Shown piece after piece: positions 53,479-59,307 of a DNA stretch of 59,307 bases; positions within the stretch are counted from its first letter, which is position 1; each line of letters starts with the position of its first letter. The stretch spans positions 1 to 59,307 of the forward strand of contig JAILQS010000118.1 in assembly GCA_024698865.1 (NCBI GenBank), in the 5' to 3' direction. The DNA is from Lachnospiraceae bacterium (GTDB lineage Bacteria; Bacillota; Clostridia; Lachnospirales; Lachnospiraceae). The position numbers were made by a program, and so were the translations under genes. Under the pieces are notes generated by a model. That model ran no database searches, was not told where the DNA came from, and saw only the letters and a program-made list of their open reading frames with translations.

Positions 53479-54879
53479 TTGAAAAAGAACGAAGATTACA
53501 TAGTTGAAATAGAGGATCTGAGCAATGAGGGAACCGGAGTAGCCAAAATCTCCGGCTTCCCTGTTTTTATAAAAGGAGCAATTACCGGCGATAAGGTTAA
53601 GATTCGTATTGTGAAAGTGAAAAAGAATTATGCTTTTGGTATTGTCCTGGAACTGCTTACCGCTTCGCGGGATCGGACAACAGAGAGATGCCCGGTTGCA
53701 AAACAGTGCGGTGGATGCCAGCTGCAGCACATGACGTACGAAAGCCAGCTTTCTTTCAAGCAGAAAAAAGTGCTGGATTGTATGGAACGTATTGCCGGTT
53801 TGCGCGAGGAACTTGCTTCCGGCGCGATAGAGGTGCTGCCAATCCTCGGCATGGACGACGAGCCATTTTACTACCGAAATAAAGCGCAGTTCCCGGTTGG
53901 ATATGATAAGAACGGTGAAATTGTCACCGGTTTTTATGCCGGACGGACACACTCCATCATTCCATCCGACACGTGCCACATACAGAATCCGGTTTGCGAG
54001 CCTATCCTGCAAAGTGTCAAGGAATATATGCAACAGGCGGGTGTTAAAGCGTATGATGAAGCAACAGGAAAGGGCATCGTGCGCCATATTTTAATCCGTA
54101 CCGGTCGTAAGACGAAGGATATCATGGTATGCCTGGTGATTAATGCGGATAAACTTCCCAAAGAGCAGATGCTGACAGATAAATTGATTTCCATCAATGC
54201 GGACATTAATAGTATTGTTTTGAATATTAATAAAGAAAGAAATAATGTAATTCTTGGAAGAGAGAGCCGTTGTATCTATGGCAATCCATACATTGAGGAT
54301 TATATTGGAGAGGTCAAATACAGAATCTCATCACAGTCCTTCTATCAGGTAAATCCAATTCAGACAGAGAAGCTGTACCGTGCTGCGCTTTCTTTTGCCA
54401 ATCTTACCGGCAACGAAATCGTATGGGATCTGTATTGCGGAATCGGAACCATTTCCCTTTTCCTTGCACAAAAAGCGAAGATGGTTTATGGAGTGGAAAT
54501 CGTGCCACAGGCGATTGAAAATGCGAAGAGCAATGCCAAGTTGAATCATATCGAAAATACGGAGTTTTTTGTTGGGGCAGCAGAAGAAGTCCTGCCGGAC
54601 AAATACGAGAAGAGTAACCAGGCAATGCGGGCCGATGTAATCGTGGTCGATCCACCGCGTAAAGGGTGCGACACAAAACTTCTGGATACGCTGGTAAAAA
54701 TGCAGCCGGACAGAATCGTGTATGTAAGCTGCGACCCGGCGACACTGGCCAGAGATGTTAAAATCTTAGGTGAAAATGGATATCGGGTGGAGAAATTGCA
54801 GGCGTGTGATATGTTCCCGCAGACGGTGCATGTCGAGACGGTAGTCCAGTTGGTCAACATCGGCGTAAAGCCTGATTAG
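53479..54879 (+). CDS. rlmD: 23S rRNA (uracil-5-)-methyltransferase, RlmD/RlmCD family
   Basis: SAM-dependent RNA methyltransferase of about 466 residues. It has an N-terminal TRAM domain (about 1-55), cluster cysteines in RCPVAKQCGGCQLQH plus a later Cys in SDTCHIQN, and a C-terminal Rossmann domain with DLYCGIGTISLFLA and DPPRKGCDTKLLD. The catalytic cysteine is in YVSCDPATLARD. Gram-positives often carry one dual-specific RlmCD, so the target uridine (U747 and/or U1939) is not certain. GGAGG at 53469-53473 fits a TTG start at 53479; an ATG at 53467 overlaps the yhaM stop but lacks its own site. Confidence 0.9.
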   Translation: MKKNEDYIVEIEDLSNEGTGVAKISGFPVFIKGAITGDKVKIRIVKVKKNYAFGIVLELLTASRDRTTERCPVAKQCGGCQLQHMTYESQLSFKQKKVLDCMERIAGLREELASGAIEVLPILGMDDEPFYYRNKAQFPVGYDKNGEIVTGFYAGRTHSIIPSDTCHIQNPVCEPILQSVKEYMQQAGVKAYDEATGKGIVRHILIRTGRKTKDIMVCLVINADKLPKEQMLTDKLISINADINSIVLNINKERNNVILGRESRCIYGNPYIEDYIGEVKYRISSQSFYQVNPIQTEKLYRAALSFANLTGNEIVWDLYCGIGTISLFLAQKAKMVYGVEIVPQAIENAKSNAKLNHIENTEFFVGAAEEVLPDKYEKSNQAMRADVIVVDPPRKGCDTKLLDTLVKMQPDRIVYVSCDPATLARDVKILGENGYRVEKLQACDMFPQTVHVETVVQLVNIGVKPD

Positions 54880-54926
54880 AAGAATAAGAAAGATAAGCAA
54901 AGCACACAAAATAGGCTGACAATATT

Positions 54927-54955
54927 TTGATTTTAGTCGTAAAATGTAGTACAAT
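54927..54955 (+). promoter_or_regulatory. Promoter of the second chemoreceptor gene
   Basis: TTGATT (54927-54932) and TACAAT (54950-54955) are 17 bases apart, 58 bases before the chemoreceptor start. It is of the housekeeping type rather than sigma-D. Confidence 0.65.
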
Positions 54956-55012
54956 AGTATGGTATAAATATCTTTTTTTTGAAAATTTATTCAGTAAAGG
55001 GGTTGCCATAGT

Positions 55013-57022
55013 ATGAAAAAAAGAAAATCGCTGAAATCGATTCTGTTAAAAGAAATTGTAGCATTTGCCTCTATTATTATAGTGATCATCACAGCGGTCA
55101 ATGTAAAAATGGAGAGAGATAAGATTGATGAGTTATCAAAATCCGTACTTTCCAAAGAATCTGTTTCTTATGCCAGCGAGGTGTACAACTGGTGGAGTAG
55201 TATCGAACAGCGGGTAAAACAGACCGCCGATGTATATCGGAATCTCCCGGAAGCAAGTCAAGACGACGTTCACGATATGCTTCTGAAACTTACCGAGGAG
55301 GATCCGGATTCACAGGATATCTATATCGCCTACGGAGATGACAATGTCTTCTTAGACGGTTCCGGATGGGAACCGGACGATACATTTGTATTCACAGACA
55401 GAGCATGGTATACCGGAGCCATAGATAATAATGGCAGTATCTATACTTCCGATCCTTATGTAGATGCGGCCACCGGGAAGACATGCCTGGCTTGCTCTGT
55501 TATGCTTCGTGATCAGGTTGTACTCAGTAGTGATGTTAATTTTGATAAGGTATCCGAAAAATTGTCCCAGTTTAAATCCAGTTCATCTAAAGCATCTTTC
55601 TATATTATCAATAAAGAAAGCAAGGATATTCTGGTTAGCAGTGTAGACGGCCTGACCGGTCAGACGATTGATGAAAGTTCGGATAAAACAATACACGGAT
55701 TAAGTAAAGTCTTTGATTCGTTGAATACAGAGAATTCTATTGATGCAAATAAAGTGGTTACGGCAAAAACTGATGCCGGAAAGATGATGTATGTGGCAAC
55801 GGATATCACAGATACTTCCTGGGTGGTTGTGTCAGCAGTACCGTACACTTTTATCAGTAGTAATATACAGCAGACGGTAGTGGTTATTCTTATCGTAGCA
55901 ATTGTACTTCTTGGTTTACTGGGACTCATTCTTTTTATCGTCATCAGCAAATATTTAAATCCGGTGACTACAGTAACGCAGAGTATTACGGATATCAGCC
56001 GGGGAGACTTTACCGTGGAATTAAAGCCGGAAGGAAATAATGAGATTACCACATTGAGTGAGCAACTAAATGCTTACATCGGCAGTATGCACGGTATGCT
56101 TTCCAATCTGGCCAATATGTCTACGAATATGAATTCCAGTGCAAATGAATGTTTTGATATTTCACGTACGCTATCTTCCTCCAACCAATCGCAGGGAGAC
56201 TCCATTGAGCGGTTGAACGATACGCTTTCCAAAATGAACGCATCGATAGGAGAAGTAGCAAACTCTGCAACAGAGCTTGCGACAACGTCTGAACAGCTGA
56301 AACAGAATGCAGAAGATGTAAAGCAACTTTGTATAGAAACAATGGATTCCTCTACATCAGGTAAGAATCAGATGTCAACCATGACTGCAGACGTGAATAC
56401 ATTAAATGAGACAATTCGTGATCTGACCGCCATCATTCGTGTGACGGCACAGTCTGTGGAGGAGATTACAGGTATTACGGAGACGATCAATGCAATTTCA
56501 GCACAGACGAACCTTTTATCGCTGAATGCTTCGATCGAGGCTGCCAGAGCAGGAGAAATGGGAAAAGGTTTTGCAGTCGTTGCCTCCGAAGTTGGAGTTT
56601 TGGCAAATCAATCTTCAGAAGCTACGGAGACAATCCGTCAGTTGGTTGGTGCGGTAACACGGAATATTCAGGATATTAACGAAAAGGCGGATCACTGCAT
56701 GAAGGATATGGAGGCATGTCTTTTTGGTGTGGAAGAGGCTAATAAGTCCTTTGCTACAATTTATGATGATGTTGCCAGAGCAACAGATGGAATCGTTGAG
56801 ATTACAAGTGGAATTGAGCGGATTAATGATGTAGTTAGTGGCAATGCATCCACGACGCAAGAGCAGGCGTCATCAATTAACAAGATTCTTGGACTGAGTG
56901 ATCAGATTGTAACAGAAAGCAAGAATGTCTTAGCAGAAACAGACAGTATTTCGAATATTTCAGAAAACCTGAATCAGTATTCTGATGCAATCAAGGCAGA
57001 TTTGTCCAAGTATACGCTGTAA
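55013..57022 (+). CDS. Methyl-accepting chemotaxis protein with amino-acid-type dCache domain
   Basis: Chemoreceptor of 669 residues: TM1 (about 10-30), double-Cache domain (about 35-275), TM2 (about 285-312), HAMP (about 313-365) and a cytoplasmic signalling coil with the tip [20 protein letters not shown]. The distal Cache module has DRAWYTGAI and [12 protein letters not shown] followed by an Asp in [11 protein letters not shown]. This matches the R-x-W-Y, PY and distal Asp pattern known for the amino-acid-binding dCache_1AA class, so an amino acid ligand is predicted. It lies in front of acetolactate decarboxylase. Confidence 0.92.
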   Translation: MKKRKSLKSILLKEIVAFASIIIVIITAVNVKMERDKIDELSKSVLSKESVSYASEVYNWWSSIEQRVKQTADVYRNLPEASQDDVHDMLLKLTEEDPDSQDIYIAYGDDNVFLDGSGWEPDDTFVFTDRAWYTGAIDNNGSIYTSDPYVDAATGKTCLACSVMLRDQVVLSSDVNFDKVSEKLSQFKSSSSKASFYIINKESKDILVSSVDGLTGQTIDESSDKTIHGLSKVFDSLNTENSIDANKVVTAKTDAGKMMYVATDITDTSWVVVSAVPYTFISSNIQQTVVVILIVAIVLLGLLGLILFIVISKYLNPVTTVTQSITDISRGDFTVELKPEGNNEITTLSEQLNAYIGSMHGMLSNLANMSTNMNSSANECFDISRTLSSSNQSQGDSIERLNDTLSKMNASIGEVANSATELATTSEQLKQNAEDVKQLCIETMDSSTSGKNQMSTMTADVNTLNETIRDLTAIIRVTAQSVEEITGITETINAISAQTNLLSLNASIEAARAGEMGKGFAVVASEVGVLANQSSEATETIRQLVGAVTRNIQDINEKADHCMKDMEACLFGVEEANKSFATIYDDVARATDGIVEITSGIERINDVVSGNASTTQEQASSINKILGLSDQIVTESKNVLAETDSISNISENLNQYSDAIKADLSKYTL

Positions 57023-57065
57023 TCAAAAGTGAGACGGCGACCAACGAAACTGTGGGAGGTAAAAG

Positions 57066-57812
57066 GTGAGTATGGAACAAATTATGTATCAAGTAGCTAC
57101 ACTACAGTCATTGGCAACGGGATACTCTCGTGCTGTCGTATCGGTAGGTGAATTTCTGCAATCCGGGGATATTGGTCTTGGAACATATGAAAATGTCGAT
57201 GGCGAGATGATTCTGTTGGATGGAAAATGTTATCGTGCTTTGGAAGATGGTACTGCTGTTTTGGCTGAAAATAATATGGGAGTACCTTTTGCTGTGACGA
57301 CATTTTTTAATGAAAAAGGCAGGAAATGTAGCGCACAGAATATTGAAAATATAGAAGCTTTAAAAACTATGCTTGATATAAAAATTGAAGAGGATTTCGG
57401 TTTAAATAGTATGCATATGGTCCGGGTGGATGGAGAGTTTTCTAAAATATGTGCCAGATCTGAGTCCGGTTATAAATCGCACCATGTCTCTTTGAAAGAT
57501 GTGCTTAAGAAAACACAGAAGGATTTTTTCTTTGAGGATGTGAAAGGGACTTTGGTGTGCGTATATTTTCCGGATTATATGGACGGTATCAATGCACCGG
57601 GGTGGCATTTACACTTTCTTTCGGAAGATAAAACCTGTGGTGGGCATGTCTTTGACCTGAATATGAACTTTGGAGATATTACGATCAATAAAATCAGTCA
57701 GATTCGAATCGAATTGCCATCAACGCCGGCTTTTGATACATACTCACTGAAAGAGGCTTCGCAGGATGAAATCAAACAGGTAGAGCAAGGAAACGGTAGT
57801 GAATCTAATTAG
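57066..57812 (+). CDS. budA: Alpha-acetolactate decarboxylase
   Basis: Converts 2-acetolactate to acetoin, draining excess pyruvate-derived acetolactate. The 248-residue protein starts with the family pattern MYQVATLQSLATGY and has LGTYENVDGEMILLDGKCYR. The zinc ligands are in the C-terminal block (the His pair in GWHLHFLSEDKT and the third in CGGHVFDLN). GGGAGGT is six to seven bases before a GTG at 57066; an ATG at 57072 is possible. No acetolactate synthase gene is adjacent. Confidence 0.93.
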   Translation: MSMEQIMYQVATLQSLATGYSRAVVSVGEFLQSGDIGLGTYENVDGEMILLDGKCYRALEDGTAVLAENNMGVPFAVTTFFNEKGRKCSAQNIENIEALKTMLDIKIEEDFGLNSMHMVRVDGEFSKICARSESGYKSHHVSLKDVLKKTQKDFFFEDVKGTLVCVYFPDYMDGINAPGWHLHFLSEDKTCGGHVFDLNMNFGDITINKISQIRIELPSTPAFDTYSLKEASQDEIKQVEQGNGSESN

Positions 57813-57885
57813 GCAGCCGGTATTTCGAAAATGATACAGTGCTTTCAGAACTAGAGGGTTGCCAATAGATAGTTATACCCAAATA

Positions 57886-57914
57886 TTGACGGTGTAGTTA
57901 TCAGAATGTACAAT
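57886..57914 (+). promoter_or_regulatory. Promoter of the secreted-protein gene
   Basis: TTGACG (57886-57891) and TACAAT (57909-57914) are 17 bases apart, 40 bases before the next gene. Both boxes differ from consensus by one base. Confidence 0.75.
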
Positions 57915-57953
57915 GAAGGCACAAATAAATTTTTTTGGTGAGGAGGAAGTGTT

Positions 57954-59084
57954 ATGAAAAACAAAATTAAACAAATGGGAATGTATACGGTAGTAGCGGT
58001 ACTTGCCGTGATTATTGCGTTATCTTCAGGCTTTTTGGTAAAGAACGCGGATGCTCAAAAGAAAGCAAAGGGGGCAGAAGCGGCGTATGAGATGTTAGAG
58101 GTTAAAGAAAACGTCAAATCATTTAAAAAAACCACAATCAGCTGGAAAAAGAAAAAAGTGGATGAATATGTGATTTACAAAATCAAAGCAGGTAAGAAGC
58201 CCAAAAAGGTAGCGAAGATTCCGGGCAAAAGAACCAGTTATACGGTAAAAACATCAAAGGACAAAAACTATGGGTTCAAGATTGAAGGACGTAAGTATAA
58301 GAAAGGAACCAAGAAACTGATTTATCATTGCGTAGGCGAAGCATACTTTTATAGCGGTGTAACCACTTTGGAATGGAATCGTTCTATGGTTTCTGAGCCG
58401 AAGTATTTCGAAAAATCTACGGAGATGATTCGTATGTCTCTTATGGATTACAATACTGGAATGAAACCAGATGGGTATGTGATATATCGAAAAGTATCCG
58501 GTGAAGAGACTTTCGAAAAGTATAAAACCATAAAGAAAAACAAAAAAGGTAAGTTGAAGTATACATGGGAAGATAATAATGTTCAAGCGCATCAAACCTA
58601 CGTTTACATGGCGCAAAGTTACAAAAAAATTGGAAAGAAGTACTACTATGGAGTATGTTGTGATGGATATACGTGTAGTGCAGTGAGAAAATCAGCAAAA
58701 TTCAGCATTACCGGGGAAGCGGAAGGAAAAGAACCAATTCTGAAGTTAAAAGGTGTTAAGGATAACGGAAAGACAATACTTGATGGGGCATTTTTTAATA
58801 TAGGATATTTCTCAAAGAATAATAAGAAAGAGAGATATGTGCTTAAGGAGATTAGTATTGACGGTACAAACTGGTTTACAGCTGAGGAAGTTGGCGATTT
58901 AGAGAAGAAGTTGATTATAGAAGGAAATGAGTCTTTCTGGTTGAAATTTAACAAAGAAAAGAATTCCCCTGAATATTCGAAGTATGAGGGCGGAACAATT
59001 GAATATGACGGAGACCCATTTGTGTTGACAATTGATCCGTATATGGGCACTGTGAAAACTGTGTTACCGGATATGTATTGGTAA
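57954..59084 (+). CDS. Secreted lysine-rich protein with fibronectin-III-like repeats
   Basis: A 376-residue protein of no known function. A signal peptide or N-terminal anchor covers residues 1-35 (hydrophobic core VVAVLAVIIALSSGFLV, then Ala-x-Ala). Two related beta-rich segments follow, with YVIYKIKAGKKPKKVAKI (about residue 64) and YVIYRKVSGEETFEKYKTI (about 165), the pattern of FN3-like repeats in Lachnospiraceae surface proteins. It is very rich in Lys. The C-terminal third has no recognisable domain. GAGGAGGAAGT precedes the ATG. An ABC transporter gene begins 30 bases after it, so they may form one unit. Confidence 0.72.
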   Translation: MKNKIKQMGMYTVVAVLAVIIALSSGFLVKNADAQKKAKGAEAAYEMLEVKENVKSFKKTTISWKKKKVDEYVIYKIKAGKKPKKVAKIPGKRTSYTVKTSKDKNYGFKIEGRKYKKGTKKLIYHCVGEAYFYSGVTTLEWNRSMVSEPKYFEKSTEMIRMSLMDYNTGMKPDGYVIYRKVSGEETFEKYKTIKKNKKGKLKYTWEDNNVQAHQTYVYMAQSYKKIGKKYYYGVCCDGYTCSAVRKSAKFSITGEAEGKEPILKLKGVKDNGKTILDGAFFNIGYFSKNNKKERYVLKEISIDGTNWFTAEEVGDLEKKLIIEGNESFWLKFNKEKNSPEYSKYEGGTIEYDGDPFVLTIDPYMGTVKTVLPDMYW

Positions 59085-59113
59085 TGAATATTTAGTTATG
59101 GGGAACAGAAGCT

Positions 59114-59307
59114 ATGAATGTAATTGAGATTAATCACTTGACGAAAAGTTATGGAAAGAACAGAGGCGTAATTGATGTTTCGCTGACTGTTGAGCAGGGC
59201 GACATATTTGGATTTCTTGGGCCAAATGGTGCCGGCAAGTCAACAACGATTCGATCTATGCTTGGTTTTTTACGCTTTCATTCCGGAGAGATTAAAATAC
59301 TTGGAAT
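59114..59307 (+). CDS. ABC transporter ATP-binding protein (N-terminal part, cut by window end)
   Basis: The first 64 residues of an ABC ATPase, with Walker A GPNGAGKSTTIRSM after a standard A-loop (NHLTKSYGK). The GFLGPNGAGKSTTIR form is typical of the drug-export/antimicrobial peptide type (CcmA/BcrA class) with a separate permease, which would lie beyond the window. GGGGAAC precedes the ATG. Substrate unknown. Confidence 0.9.
   Translation, partial: MNVIEINHLTKSYGKNRGVIDVSLTVEQGDIFGFLGPNGAGKSTTIRSMLGFLRFHSGEIKILG

Overview
The window looks like chromosome from a Gram-positive, endospore-forming, chemotactic anaerobe of the Clostridia, most likely family Lachnospiraceae. The basis is a moderate base composition, strong GGAGG ribosome binding sites, sporulation genes (spoVT, yabP, yabQ, spoIIE), a YesMN-type two-component system, a two-gene SufBC system, split transketolase genes and two dCache chemoreceptors. 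I saw no phage, insertion sequence, CRISPR array, rRNA or tRNA. Nearly everything reads as vertically inherited core or carbohydrate-niche chromosome.

Region 1 (1-15.9 kb) is carbohydrate uptake and the pentose pathway. After a partial gene and asnS come a YesN/YesM response regulator and kinase, then a four-gene sugar ABC transporter of the YtfQ-YtfR-YtfT-YjfF (furanose) type. Next are a GntR-LacI hybrid repressor of the AraR type, L-arabinose isomerase, L-ribulose-5-phosphate 4-epimerase and a two-subunit transketolase. Two near-identical AraR-type palindromes lie in the -35/-10 spacers of the araR and araA promoters. A 21-bp-period direct repeat upstream of ytfQ is the best candidate YesN target. 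No ribulokinase gene (araB) is present here.

Region 2 (16-25.7 kb) holds a small-export-family membrane protein, a minimal SufC-SufB pair, an EamA transporter overlapping a ptsI-like gene, a membrane GGDEF protein, a methyltransferase and a chemoreceptor.

Region 3 (26-35 kb) is the conserved sporulation and cell-division block spoVT, hup, rqcP, yabP, yabQ, divIC, spoIIE, tilS, hpt, ftsH, in the Bacillus/Clostridium order but without spoVB and mazG after spoVT. A sigma-E-like promoter precedes yabP. A promoter with a long spacer and Spo0A-box-like sites precedes spoIIE.

Region 4 (35-46.4 kb) begins with a 480-bp gene-free stretch that may encode a C-rich small RNA. It then carries an intracellular GH13 amylase, a B12-binding radical SAM protein, endonuclease III, an anchored TPR-like protein, an overlooked 33-residue membrane peptide gene, a VanW/peptidoglycan-binding exported protein, a PurM-like protein, an Lrp regulator with an aminotransferase, CheX and TrmL.

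Region 5 (46.4-59.3 kb) has the minus-strand operon mutS2, response regulator, kinase. It continues with a membrane HtrA-like protein that has lost its catalytic His and Ser, YhaM exoribonuclease, an RlmD-type rRNA methyltransferase, a chemoreceptor with an amino-acid-type ligand motif, acetolactate decarboxylase, a secreted repeat protein and the start of an ABC transporter ATPase.

I found no clearly new multi-gene system. The strongest leads are the C-rich small RNA candidate (35237-35335), the three-hairpin element at 10203-10318, the operator-in-spacer arabinose promoters and the pseudo-HtrA protein.
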